Shown: piece after piece, positions 10,533 through 20,290 of the stretch
Layout: the number at the start of each line of letters is the position of its first letter
Numbering within the stretch: the stretch's first letter is position 1
NCBI GenBank assembly: GCA_938020525.1
Contig: CALIHW010000048.1
Span: forward strand, 1-64,000
Source: an uncultured Granulosicoccaceae bacterium
Lineage (GTDB): Bacteria > Pseudomonadota > Gammaproteobacteria > Granulosicoccales > Granulosicoccaceae
Direction of reading: 5' to 3'
DNA length: 64,000 nt
The notes under the pieces: model-generated
The model's input: only the letters and a program-made list of their open reading frames with translations
Database searches by the model: none
Told to the model about the DNA's origin: nothing
Position numbers and translations under genes: made by a program

Positions 10533-11909
10533 TTACGAGTTGTATTTCTGAGTTACTTTTGATTGGGCAATGTTGCCGTTCTCGATATATTCTACGTGAT
10601 TCTTATCGATAGAATTGAGGTCGTACAAGTAGTTGATCATCATTCCATAGGATTGTGACAAACCATGCGCACTTGTATCGCCAAGCCAGTTAATACGCTC
10701 AAAAATTGCCCCATTAGATAAATGAAAGTGTGCTACTGAATTTGCGGCACAGCCGTTAGGCTTTTTTTCTGTCACGATATATCTGGCAACAGCACGTTGC
10801 AGTGGTTCACGCGCTACTTCACAAATACTCTCGTCAGAAAGCCACTCGGTACTGTTGAGAAGTTCATCTATGGTTTTGTCACTGGTTTGTGTCAATGCAT
10901 TAGATTCTTCTTCAGTCAGTAAACCATGATCAGGCTCTGCGGCAACCTTTTTGATCCACTTAGAAAAGCCTGGAATAGGAGATAAAGTGGCGAAATTCTC
11001 GAGGCTCGGTATTTCACGCTTTAACTCGTCTACTACTCGCTTAATTAAGAAATTACCGAGACTTACACCAGCCAGGCCTTTCTGTGCGCTGCTTATGGAA
11101 TAGAATATTGCGGTAGAGGGATTGTCTTTTTCAATTTCCTGCTGAGTAACGTCAAGGAGAGTGATCACGTTGTCCGAAATCTCATCAACTAGTGCTACCC
11201 AAACAAATATCAGTGGTTCATCTGGCATGCTGGGATGAAAAAACGCAAAACATCGACGGTTGTCGCCAAGACGATGTTGTAGATCAACCCATGACTCAAC
11301 ACGGTGCACAGCTTCGTATTCGATAAGTTTTTCTAATAGTGCTGCCGAGGAATTCCAGTCCAGCTTTTTAAGTTCAAGAAAGCCGATATCAAACCAACTA
11401 CGAAGCTGGTTTTGTAAGACGTCGTTTATTGGTTTTAAATCGGGATTCTCTTTGCTCAGACGCATGACATCAAAGCGCAAATCTACCAAAAATTTTATAC
11501 CCTGTGGTAGTGCGTTGAACTGTCTGAGTAAAATTCTGTAGGGTGGTGTCAGTCGTTCTCTGAGCTCAAGTTCAACCTCGTTCCTGCGTTCTTCTGACAA
11601 ATCAGTGAATAGGGCTTCTGCGGTGCTTCTGACTTTGTCATGGTCTACGCTGAAATCTGTGATGAGCAGGCTAAGAAATTTTTGTCTGCCCTCGTCATTA
11701 AGACCGAGGTACGCCTTACCCAGCTCAGCTGCTCTGGCACGTGTTGAGACTTCACCTCCCTTACCATCGAGACAAGCTCTGATTTTGACTTTTAGCGATT
11801 CAAATTCGTTTGCATGCAAGTATGAGCTCAGTTCGAGGCGTTTGCCTGTGAACTGGGTTGAAACGCCTTTCCATGCACTAAGGATGTTGCTGAACAGTCG
11901 ATTGCTCAT
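10533..11909 (-). CDS. malonyl-CoA decarboxylase
   Basis: Conserved MCD segments LRSWFDIGFLELKKLDWNS, EAVHRVESWVDLQHRLGDNRRCFAFFHPSMPDEPLIFV, AVARYIVTEK...DPVA-like C-terminal region. Confidence 0.9.
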   Translation of the reverse strand: MSNRLFSNILSAWKGVSTQFTGKRLELSSYLHANEFESLKVKIRACLDGKGGEVSTRARAAELGKAYLGLNDEGRQKFLSLLITDFSVDHDKVRSTAEALFTDLSEERRNEVELELRERLTPPYRILLRQFNALPQGIKFLVDLRFDVMRLSKENPDLKPINDVLQNQLRSWFDIGFLELKKLDWNSSAALLEKLIEYEAVHRVESWVDLQHRLGDNRRCFAFFHPSMPDEPLIFVWVALVDEISDNVITLLDVTQQEIEKDNPSTAIFYSISSAQKGLAGVSLGNFLIKRVVDELKREIPSLENFATLSPIPGFSKWIKKVAAEPDHGLLTEEESNALTQTSDKTIDELLNSTEWLSDESICEVAREPLQRAVARYIVTEKKPNGCAANSVAHFHLSNGAIFERINWLGDTSAHGLSQSYGMMINYLYDLNSIDKNHVEYIENGNIAQSKVTQKYNS

Positions 11910-11974
11910 TAAGGGTTATATCGTTTTTTTGTATTCTGGAGAGGAGGGGGAACGGGAGCGTGCCGGGAGTGAAT

Positions 11975-12979
11975 CTAGTAAATCACCGGTTCTCGTTCCA
12001 GCTCAATATTATAACGGTTTTTAATATCAGTTCTAATTTCATTAGCAAGTATTGCAATCTGCTGACCATTACCGGTGCCGTGGTTCACTAATACCAGGGC
12101 CTGCTTATCATGTACTCCAACGCCATCAATTCGATGTCCTTTCCAGCCTGCTTGATCGATCAGCCATGCCGCAGGCAACTTGCAGCTTCCATCAGACTGG
12201 AGATAAACCGGCAGTGACGGATATTCGTCTCGCAATGCGTCAACTTGTAGGCGGGGAACGATCGGGTTTTTGAAAAAACTACCAGCATTGCCGATCACTG
12301 ACGGGTCTGGAAGTTTTGAAGATCGAATCACACAGACCTGTTGGAAGACTTGCTTCGCAGTTGGATCTTTATTGGCTAGCGCATCGTAGGTGACTACCGG
12401 GTCATCGATTGTAGATAGCTCTAAATTGATTCCGAGTACTATGAAATCGGATCCTTTCGGCGTTTTAAACAGGCTGTGTCGATATCCAAATTGACATTCG
12501 GTATTGCTCAAAGTGAGTTGCTCACCAGTTGTGCGATGAATAACCTCTACAGACTCCAGGTTGTCGCACACCTCTTTGCCGTAAGCACCAATGTTTTGAA
12601 TAGGTGCGGCTCCTGCGTTCCCTGGAATGAGAGCAAGATTTTCGAGTCCGTAGTGTCCGTTGAAAACTGTCGACTTTACTAGGGAGTGCCAGTTGATTCC
12701 GGCTCCGACAGCGACTGATACTGTATCGCCACTTGTCTTTGCGGCGAGGTTATCGATAGCAAGGTGCAATACCAGGCCACTGACGTTGCGGGTGAACACC
12801 GTGTTGCTGCCTCCGCCGAGAACAAGCAGTTGCAGGTTTTTACTCTGTTGCCAGGCTAACGCTTCTTTAACTTCGTCTATCGATGAGGCACTGCAGAAAT
12901 ACTCGGCACGTATATCAAACCCGAAGCTATTTCGATCCCGTAGTGATTCATTTTCACGGATATGCATGGATCTAGGCAA
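11975..12979 (-). CDS. murB: UDP-N-acetylmuramate dehydrogenase
   Basis: LVLGGGSNTVF, GLENLALIPGNAGAAPIQNIGAYG, GNAGSFFKNP motifs. Confidence 0.97.
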   Translation of the reverse strand: MPRSMHIRENESLRDRNSFGFDIRAEYFCSASSIDEVKEALAWQQSKNLQLLVLGGGSNTVFTRNVSGLVLHLAIDNLAAKTSGDTVSVAVGAGINWHSLVKSTVFNGHYGLENLALIPGNAGAAPIQNIGAYGKEVCDNLESVEVIHRTTGEQLTLSNTECQFGYRHSLFKTPKGSDFIVLGINLELSTIDDPVVTYDALANKDPTAKQVFQQVCVIRSSKLPDPSVIGNAGSFFKNPIVPRLQVDALRDEYPSLPVYLQSDGSCKLPAAWLIDQAGWKGHRIDGVGVHDKQALVLVNHGTGNGQQIAILANEIRTDIKNRYNIELEREPVIY

Positions 12980-14396
12980 CTGCTTCGTCTGTGGCCTGGT
13001 CGGTGCCTTGGTCGATGGCTTTTCTTATGCGTGGGTAGAAGCAGTAGAGTGTGACGGCGCGAGTGACCATAAAAATAGAAAAAGCGAGCCAGAGACCAGT
13101 GTTGCCAAGTTTTGGTATAAGCAAAGCAGTTAGGCCAAAAAATAGTGGGGTAGAAATAATCATTGCGTTACGCATTTCGCGTGAGTGTGTTGTGCCAATA
13201 AATATTCCATCAAGTTGATAGCACCAGACGGACAGCACTGGCAACACATACAGCCATGGTAGCAGTGATTCAGCAGCGTTTAAAACTTCAATCTGGTTAG
13301 TGAAGAGTCGCAAGATCGCTGGCGCGGCGACAAACAATAGTGCTGACATCGCAATTGCTGTGACCAAGGCTTGAATGGTCGAGGCTCGAACCGCTCCATA
13401 GAACTGTTGGCGGCTTCTGTCACTGCAAGATTTACTGATCTGCGTTTTTTTACTTCCCCTGGTTTTGCTTTCCGTGGTTTTACTCCCAAGCGCCTGACCC
13501 ACCATTGTCTCCGCTGCGTGAGCAAATCCGTCAAGCGCATAAGCACAGATGTGAAGCAGTTGCATCAAAATGACGTTCGCCGCAAAAACAGTGCTGTGAA
13601 ATTTAGCGCTGCTGGCATTGAAGTAGAAAAAGCAAGATCCCAGCAGCAATGTTCTGATAAAGATATCGCCGTTTAACTTCAACAGGCGTTTGAGTGGCTC
13701 GGCCTGTCGGAGTGATGTTATGTTAGATGTTGTAAGGGCGACGACAAGTTGTTCACGAATCAGATATAGCAGGAATCCAAACGCTGCGTATTCGCTTATC
13801 AAAGAAGCAGTAGCGACACCGGCTATACCGTAGCCGAGGACTGGTACAAATATTATATCCAGTATCACGTTGATGCTATTCAACACTAATTGAAATGCAA
13901 AAACGGCTCGCATCCTTTGTAGACCAATGAGTACGCCGATTAGTACATAATTAGCCAGAGTGGCGGGTGCGGACCACACGCGAATTGAAAAGTATTCTCT
14001 TGTAAGCTGTTCGATATTCGCATCACTTCCAACGATGCGCAGTGCTAGATCGAGTAGCGGTTTGTTAAAGGCCACGATAACCGCACCAAGACACGCTGCA
14101 ATAATCAACGATCTAATGATCGTAAGATGAATGGTAGTCTTGTCATTAGCACCGAATGCTTGTGCGACGCTACCACTGGTGCCCATTTTTAAAAAGCCAA
14201 AAGTCCAGAATACAAGGCTGAACACTGACGCCCCGAGTGCTACCGCAGCAATTGGTTCGGGTGAATCCATATGGCCGGTGACGGCAGTATCCACTGCACC
14301 GACCAGAGGTACGGTAATGTTAGACAATATAATCGGGACGGCGAGCCACCAGACTCGCTTATGCCAGTGAGTCTCTGACGAGAAGTCTACCGACAT
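12972..14396 (-). CDS. MATE family efflux transporter (DinF/NorM-like)
   Basis: MATE fold: PIILSNITVPLVGAVDTAVTGHM..., 12 hydrophobic segments; stop overlaps murB start. Confidence 0.9.
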   Translation of the reverse strand: MSVDFSSETHWHKRVWWLAVPIILSNITVPLVGAVDTAVTGHMDSPEPIAAVALGASVFSLVFWTFGFLKMGTSGSVAQAFGANDKTTIHLTIIRSLIIAACLGAVIVAFNKPLLDLALRIVGSDANIEQLTREYFSIRVWSAPATLANYVLIGVLIGLQRMRAVFAFQLVLNSINVILDIIFVPVLGYGIAGVATASLISEYAAFGFLLYLIREQLVVALTTSNITSLRQAEPLKRLLKLNGDIFIRTLLLGSCFFYFNASSAKFHSTVFAANVILMQLLHICAYALDGFAHAAETMVGQALGSKTTESKTRGSKKTQISKSCSDRSRQQFYGAVRASTIQALVTAIAMSALLFVAAPAILRLFTNQIEVLNAAESLLPWLYVLPVLSVWCYQLDGIFIGTTHSREMRNAMIISTPLFFGLTALLIPKLGNTGLWLAFSIFMVTRAVTLYCFYPRIRKAIDQGTDQATDEAVA

Positions 14397-14567
14397 AAAT
14401 AAAAAAGTTGGTAAGACGGTGTATTCATGATCCTTGATTGCAGCAATACAAAGTACAGCATTGAATTGATGCTTCGTTTTAAAAATCTGACTGATTGTAA
14501 ATCAGGATTTCAATTAGATGAAATTTAGTGAACCCAATTCGATAAACCTAATTGGATAGACCCATTC

Positions 14568-14603
14568 AATAGATAACAAAAAGGCAATAGATAACAAAAA
14601 GGC
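14568..14603. repeat. 18-bp tandem duplication (aatagataacaaaaaggc x2)
   Basis: Two exact consecutive copies 14568-14585 and 14586-14603. Confidence 0.9.
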
Positions 14604-14633
14604 CGGTGGCTCAAAGAGCTACCGGCCTTTTTT
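14596..14633. terminator. bidirectional rho-independent terminator
   Basis: aaaaaggccggtggctcaaagagctaccggcctttttt: GC stem with A-run and T-run, between ugd and MATE genes. Confidence 0.85.
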
Positions 14634-14703
14634 AGTGCTAACAGCAAATAGCTATTATTCCGTGCCAGGAGTATGCGCGGACTTATGCGTCGCGTGCTCC
14701 TGG

Positions 14704-16035
14704 TTAACCACTAACCGGGCGACCGATGCAGTAGTATTTCACACCGTGATCTGCAACGACGGACGGTTCATATAGATTTCTGCCGTCGAATATAACCTGA
14801 TCCTTAAGAGATGCTTTCAGGTCTGACCATGACGGGCTTTTGAATTCGTTCCACTCGGTCATGATAATCAAAGCGTCGGCACCGCTGGCGGCTTCCATTG
14901 CGGTTTCTGTCAGTTTGAGTCCAGTGTGATCCGGATACAGATGTCGAGCCTCATCCATGGCTACCGGATCGTAGGCTTGAACGGTCGCACCCTGAGCCCA
15001 CAGCGCATCCATCAAGACGCGGCTTGGTGCTTCACGCATATCGTCGGTGTTGGGTTTGAATGACAATCCCCAGATCGCAAACGTTTTGCCTTTAAGATCA
15101 TTACCGAAATGCTGGTTAATTTTGTCTGGCAATACGCTCTTTTGTCTTTCGTTAACGGCTTCAACTGATTCGAGTAGTTCGGCTTTATAGCCAACTTCTC
15201 TGGCTGTAGCGATGAGTGCCTTTACATCTTTTGGAAAGCAGGAGCCGCCGTAGCCACAGCCAGGATAAATAAAGCTGTAGCCGATACGCGGATCTGAGCC
15301 GATACCGATGCGAACATTCTCGATATCGGCACCCAGTGAATCTGCAAGGTTAGACAGTTCGTTCATGAAGCTGATCTTGGTTGCAAGCATTGAGTTTGCA
15401 GCGTATTTGGTCAGTTCCGAAGAACGAATATCCATAAAGATCAGTCGATCATGGTTCCTGCAGAAAGGCGCATATAGCTTACGCATTTGCTCGATTGCAT
15501 ACGGATCTTGCGTACCGACAACAATGCGATCCGGCTTGCGGAAATCCTCGATGGCAGCGCCTTCTTTGAGAAATTCCGGATTAGAAATTGTGGCATACGG
15601 TAGGTTGTCACCACGCTTTTCCATAACTTCCTGAATCTTTGCAGCGACACGATCTGATGTACCGACTGGTACAGTCGATTTGGTAACAACCAGCTTACGT
15701 TCCTGCATTCGCTCAGCGATAGTTTCTGCAACGGCGAGGACGTGCTTCAGGTCAGCGGAGCCATCTTCATCCGGCGGAGTGCCGACAGCGATGAATTGCA
15801 TTTCACTGTGCGCAACAGCGGTGTCCATATCTGTGGTGAAATTCAGCCGGCCAATCTCGACATTGCGAATGATGACTTCGTCGAGGCCTGGCTCGTGGAT
15901 TGGAATGATGCCTTTTTTCAGATTGGCAACCTTCGTCTCATCGATATCCACGCAGAGAACATCGTTGCCGACATCGGCAAGTAGTGAGCCGGTAACCAGT
16001 CCGACGTAGCCCGATCCGTAAACCGTAACTTTCAT
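14704..16035 (-). CDS. ugd: UDP-glucose/GDP-mannose 6-dehydrogenase family (UDP-glucose 6-dehydrogenase)
   Basis: [59 protein letters not shown]. Confidence 0.96.
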   Translation of the reverse strand: MKVTVYGSGYVGLVTGSLLADVGNDVLCVDIDETKVANLKKGIIPIHEPGLDEVIIRNVEIGRLNFTTDMDTAVAHSEMQFIAVGTPPDEDGSADLKHVLAVAETIAERMQERKLVVTKSTVPVGTSDRVAAKIQEVMEKRGDNLPYATISNPEFLKEGAAIEDFRKPDRIVVGTQDPYAIEQMRKLYAPFCRNHDRLIFMDIRSSELTKYAANSMLATKISFMNELSNLADSLGADIENVRIGIGSDPRIGYSFIYPGCGYGGSCFPKDVKALIATAREVGYKAELLESVEAVNERQKSVLPDKINQHFGNDLKGKTFAIWGLSFKPNTDDMREAPSRVLMDALWAQGATVQAYDPVAMDEARHLYPDHTGLKLTETAMEAASGADALIIMTEWNEFKSPSWSDLKASLKDQVIFDGRNLYEPSVVADHGVKYYCIGRPVSG

Positions 16036-16280
16036 CTATAAAGTCCGTAAAATTAAAACTGAATGTATTCTGATTCTGTCGGCGAAGAGTCATATGACTC
16101 ATATTTCGGTGCTTGAGCCGCGGAGTCCCAGGAGATAACGATATCGCGGGTTGCGATTTCTTCTTCTCTAGGTTTGCCTTGATGTTGCTAGTGCAAGCAC
16201 TGCGCCGTGCGAAGCCGGCCACTATAAAGCCGGAAGACGGATCTGAACAGATGTAGATCGTTATTAAATTGAAATTTGTG

Positions 16281-17030
16281 TCAAATATCTGTCTTTTGCT
16301 GGTATTGATCGACGATTTGGTCGGTGGGGAGGGGAGTCGCGACCAGGACCTCCCGTTTGCCTTTAGGGCCGGGGAGTTTGCGGAAGCTGAATCCCGCAGC
16401 AGTCAGTGCGGTACGAAATTCTCCGTTGACGCAATATGTTGCAAGCCTTGTATCGGGTCTGGAGGCGGCCCGCAGCTTTTTCAGAAAGTCTGCGCTCCAT
16501 AACGACGGATTGTTCTTTTTGCTAAAAGCATCGAGATAGATCGCATCGAATGCGGCGCCAGGCCAGCTGTGACTGCGCGCATCGACTCGGTGTAAATGAA
16601 GGTGGGTCCGGGAGTTCAGTGCCAGGTTGACCGATTGCTTTGGCGGTTGATCCGCCGGTCTATTCTCTGGCGCAATACTGCCGATTGCATCTGCTGTGAA
16701 TTCACAAAGGTCATTTGCTTCAGGAGCGTTGTGCGTTAGTACTTCAAGTGCAATTTCTCTGCTGACTGGCAGCATCTCGCAAGCAGTGTAGTGTAACTCG
16801 CAATTCCATTTAAGGGCGTGCTGAGCGGTATGGACAAAGTTAAAGCCAGTGCCGAAACCTATCTCAAGAACTGATGTTGGTTGCTGTGCCTGCAGTCTGT
16901 GATAGACACCGGAATTGTGTAGATATACCTGATCTGATTCTGTCCGTGCGCCGAACTTCGAGTGATAGGTTTCCTGTTGCTCCGGGTCCAGCAGCGTGTA
17001 GCTGCCGTCGTCTGTTTTAAGCAACTGCAC
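16281..17030 (-). CDS. MnmD-like tRNA (5-methylaminomethyl-2-thiouridine)-methyltransferase domain protein (no fused FAD domain)
   Basis: VLEIGFGTGFNF, IYLDAFSKKNNPSLWSADFLKKL, LATYCVNGEFRTALTAAGF: MnmC N-terminal/DUF752 type. Confidence 0.85.
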   Translation of the reverse strand: MQLLKTDDGSYTLLDPEQQETYHSKFGARTESDQVYLHNSGVYHRLQAQQPTSVLEIGFGTGFNFVHTAQHALKWNCELHYTACEMLPVSREIALEVLTHNAPEANDLCEFTADAIGSIAPENRPADQPPKQSVNLALNSRTHLHLHRVDARSHSWPGAAFDAIYLDAFSKKNNPSLWSADFLKKLRAASRPDTRLATYCVNGEFRTALTAAGFSFRKLPGPKGKREVLVATPLPTDQIVDQYQQKTDI

Positions 17031-17049
17031 AGTGCGTGGCTAAGAAGTT

Positions 17050-18048
17050 TTACAGGCTTTGCCGATGTGGGCGTTTTATGCTGTTAGCTGCTCTTTTGAA
17101 TTCTTCACAGGAGTCTTCAAATAACGCTGTACTGGCAGGCATTGGTACTCTTGCAAGTGCCACCCATTCAATCAGGCTCTTGCAGTCGAATACCAGTTTT
17201 AATCCAGTGCTGTGCAGCCATGCTGGCATTGAGGGATCGTTATAAGGATGACCCTGGTACTCTGCTAGCTCTTCACCAGTAGATACAAACATTGGCCACA
17301 CTGTGAAGTTGTTCTTGGCATCGCTGCGCATGGTTTCACAGTCGTACTTGGCAGCAATCGCATATCTGTCTATATATTCTTCTACTCCGTCAAAAGTAGA
17401 CAGTGGTAGCAACACTTCTTTAAGTTGATCCGCAATATGATCAATGTTGCGCATTGCCTGCGCAATCTTTATGAAACGCGATTCGTAGAATGTTTCAATT
17501 GGAACCGAGAAAGCGCGGAACGGTTCGCCCCACAGTTCATCAATACCTTCCTGTCCGCTGTAGTGTTTAACTTGTTTGCCCAGTTCCAGTGCTTCTTTAA
17601 AGCACTGACCACACTCTTGCATTAGTTCGTTGTCACTGCTCACTTCAACGCCTTTGCTGGCAAGATCAACAATCGTTCTGAAGATGTCGGTGGCTCGATT
17701 GAAAAGGGCACCTGCGAGCATTGCTGCGTTTACGCGTTTCTTTCTCGGGTCAGTTTCGTTTTCATAGGAGGCGCGGGCCCCCTTCAAGTATTGTCCTGGC
17801 GTGTTTATGCCATGCTCGGTGTGGTGGAAAGTGCGGCGCGTCAAAGATTCAATTAGGTTTTTCTTCGCCTCAAGAGTTTCCGATGGAGGCTGGTAGTAGC
17901 GAATCCAGTAGTCGTCGTAGAAAACGAATTCCTGATCTTTGACTATGCGACGGGTACCGTTTTCGATGCTGGTGCCGTCCAGCGGCTTCCAGTCTGCACC
18001 ACAGCGAAATGAGGTGGCATTGCAGGTAAAGTCCATTTCAGGGCTCAT
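17050..18048 (-). CDS. hypothetical protein, ~332 aa from ATG 18048
   Basis: Long ORF with Cys-containing segments (DFTCNATSFRCG, ECGQCFKEA); SD gggagc upstream; no family recognised. Confidence 0.65.
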   Translation of the reverse strand: MSPEMDFTCNATSFRCGADWKPLDGTSIENGTRRIVKDQEFVFYDDYWIRYYQPPSETLEAKKNLIESLTRRTFHHTEHGINTPGQYLKGARASYENETDPRKKRVNAAMLAGALFNRATDIFRTIVDLASKGVEVSSDNELMQECGQCFKEALELGKQVKHYSGQEGIDELWGEPFRAFSVPIETFYESRFIKIAQAMRNIDHIADQLKEVLLPLSTFDGVEEYIDRYAIAAKYDCETMRSDAKNNFTVWPMFVSTGEELAEYQGHPYNDPSMPAWLHSTGLKLVFDCKSLIEWVALARVPMPASTALFEDSCEEFKRAANSIKRPHRQSL

Positions 18049-18061
18049 AGTGGGCTCCCGG

Positions 18062-18301
18062 CTAGCGCTCGGGATTCTGGTTGGCTTCTGGATAGACACG
18101 GATAGAATTAAACACGCTCTTGGTGCTGATGCGATCTGGTGTGCTCATTGCCCGGCAATACTCGCAAATTTCATTGGTTGATATCAGGGCTACGGCGAGA
18201 TACAGCTTGTCTTCATCGTTAACCGTAGTATTGATGCAGATGAACCAGAATTGTCAGATTAACGTCACACTATGGTTACGAATATGGTGCAGTTCGCCCA
18301 T
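18062..18301 (-). other. 80-codon reading frame interrupted by one in-frame TGA (18254-18256)
   Basis: ATG with SD TTGGAGGccactATG; MGELHHIRNHSVTLI-UGA-QFWFICINTTVNDEDKLYLAVALISTNEICEYCRAMSTPDRISTKSVFNSIRVYPEANQNPER-stop. Confidence 0.4.
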
Positions 18302-18484
18302 AGTGGCCTCCAATTGTCACAGCCAACCTATATGGCTGGACGGGCGCGCATTATTGCATAACTCGGTACAGGATGCAGAGTGGTTTGTACGGAAGTCCAG
18401 GGCGTTGTTGCTGAGTTGCAGATTGCGCAATTCGCGCGATGTGCAAACGTAACCGGGTAGCCGTTTTTGCGTCAGGACAGTGCA

Positions 18485-19462
18485 TTACCGCATTGGTTTA
18501 CGAGCAACGACAACACACCGCGTGGGGCCCGGGTAGCCTTCTATAGTTTTTGTAGGGTCATCTGGATTGAGTCCGTTTTGGAGTGAAAAAGAAGGCATCC
18601 ACTCGGTAGGTCTCTGTTCATGCGTAGTTGTTCTACATAAGTCGATACAGTCAATGTCGCAGAAACCGGATTGTGCCAGCATGTCTTTTAAAAGCAGCAC
18701 GCTGGGCAGTATCCAGATATTGCGCATGTTTGCATAGCGATCCTTTGGCACCAGTGAAGTCGCTTCTGTGCTTTCTATTACCAGCGTTTCTAGTATAAGT
18801 TCACCGCCTGGCCTTAAGCATGAGAGTAAGCCTGCAATGTGCTCCAGCGGATCGCGACGATGACTGACAACACCCATAGAAAATACAGTATCGAACAAAA
18901 ACGGATTGTCGAATACCATCTCGCCAGTCAAAGGTAGAACTGACAGTCGAGATGTATTGATAAAATGATTTATTGCCGCGAACTGTGTGCAGAACAACTC
19001 ACCCGGGTCTACCCCTACGACAGTCTTTGCACCTGCACCAAGCATGCGATAGCCGTAGTAGCCGTTGCCACACCCAACATCAAGAACATTGCGACCGCTC
19101 AGTGGAGTAATGTGATTTTCGATACGGCTCCATTTAAGGTTTGATCGCCATTCGCTATCGATAAATAAGTCGTCAATCTGAAACGGCCCTTTGCGCCAGG
19201 GTATGAGCTTCATTAACGCAAGTTTTATCTGTTCAGTATGGATGCTGTATTCAGAGTTTACCGTAACAACATCTGTATTCAGCTTGGTAGAAGATGCCTG
19301 GTATTCGGATAATGCGTGTAGTGCTTCAAGCCACCCTGGAAAGTGACCGTGTCTTTTCGGATTGGATTGCTCCTCGACTGTCTCCGCTATTGAATTCAGC
19401 CAGGCGAGTAAGTCAGTGGAGTGATCTGCTTGATAGAATTTATCGAAGTTTAGTGTTTTCAA
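18485..19462 (-). CDS. cmoB: tRNA U34 carboxymethyltransferase
   Basis: PWRKGPFQIDDLFIDSEWRSNLKWSRIENHITPLSGRNVLDVGCGNGYYGYRMLGAGA, THEQRPTEWMPSFSLQNGLNP. Confidence 0.95.
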   Translation of the reverse strand: MKTLNFDKFYQADHSTDLLAWLNSIAETVEEQSNPKRHGHFPGWLEALHALSEYQASSTKLNTDVVTVNSEYSIHTEQIKLALMKLIPWRKGPFQIDDLFIDSEWRSNLKWSRIENHITPLSGRNVLDVGCGNGYYGYRMLGAGAKTVVGVDPGELFCTQFAAINHFINTSRLSVLPLTGEMVFDNPFLFDTVFSMGVVSHRRDPLEHIAGLLSCLRPGGELILETLVIESTEATSLVPKDRYANMRNIWILPSVLLLKDMLAQSGFCDIDCIDLCRTTTHEQRPTEWMPSFSLQNGLNPDDPTKTIEGYPGPTRCVVVARKPMR

Positions 19463-19641
19463 GGAATGGCTGCCAGAGACTCTGAATCCGCATATATTAG
19501 CTGGATGAATCGCAGGTTTACCTGTAAAAGGCAGTGAATATAGTTGATACTGTATTCGTGCCAGCTAAGCGAGTCTGTCAAGATTAGATAAGTGGTTTTC
19601 ACCAGGATAGCGCCATCGTAAACAAAGATCGCCATTATAAA

Positions 19642-20271
19642 TTGTCTGAGGCGAAAAAGTACCTGTCGAAAGTGGATCCAAGTATGGGCCGTTTGATTGC
19701 GCTGGTAGGTAAAACTAAAGTTCGCAGCGAGCAAGAGCTCAGTATTTTTCAGTCTCTGGTTCGTGCAATTGCCTACCAGATGATTTCAACCAAGGCTGCT
19801 GCCGCAATTCATGCTCGATTGATCGAATGCTGTGATGCAGATCTGCAGCCTGAGAAATTGCTAAAACTTGGGGAAGTTAAAATAAGAGAGGTTGGGTTTT
19901 CCCGAGCCAAGGTGGCCTCGCTTCTGGATCTTGCGGAAAAGTTTCACAGTGGTGAATTTCCTGATGATACATCTCTCGATGCATTAGAGGACAAGGAATT
20001 GACCAAATGCCTTACACAAGTGCGGGGGATTGGTGACTGGAGTGTGCAGATGCTTATGATCTTTAATCTACGCCGCGCCGATGTTTTTCCAGCGACAGAT
20101 CTGGGTGTTCGAAGAGGACATCTGCTCGCCTATGATCTTGATGAGATGTTAAGCGCTAAAGAGTTATTAGCCGTGTCTTCAATTTGGCAACCTTACAGAT
20201 CAGTGGCGGCATGGTACTTATGGCGAGCTAATGATTGTGTAGACTGGGACGATGTATCCAATAACGAATAA
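19642..20271 (+). CDS. DNA-3-methyladenine glycosylase II-like (AlkA/HhH-GPD)
   Basis: SLVRAIAYQMISTKAAAAIHARL, LTQVRGIGDWSVQMLMIFNLRRADVFPATDLGVRRG. Confidence 0.9.
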   Translation: MSEAKKYLSKVDPSMGRLIALVGKTKVRSEQELSIFQSLVRAIAYQMISTKAAAAIHARLIECCDADLQPEKLLKLGEVKIREVGFSRAKVASLLDLAEKFHSGEFPDDTSLDALEDKELTKCLTQVRGIGDWSVQMLMIFNLRRADVFPATDLGVRRGHLLAYDLDEMLSAKELLAVSSIWQPYRSVAAWYLWRANDCVDWDDVSNNE

Positions 20272-20290
20272 CTACTGTCGTTGACAACAT

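Noticed and set aside
13280-13676. ORFs on both strands inside the MATE gene
   Set aside because: Out-of-frame readings of a single intact MATE ORF; no frameshift needed
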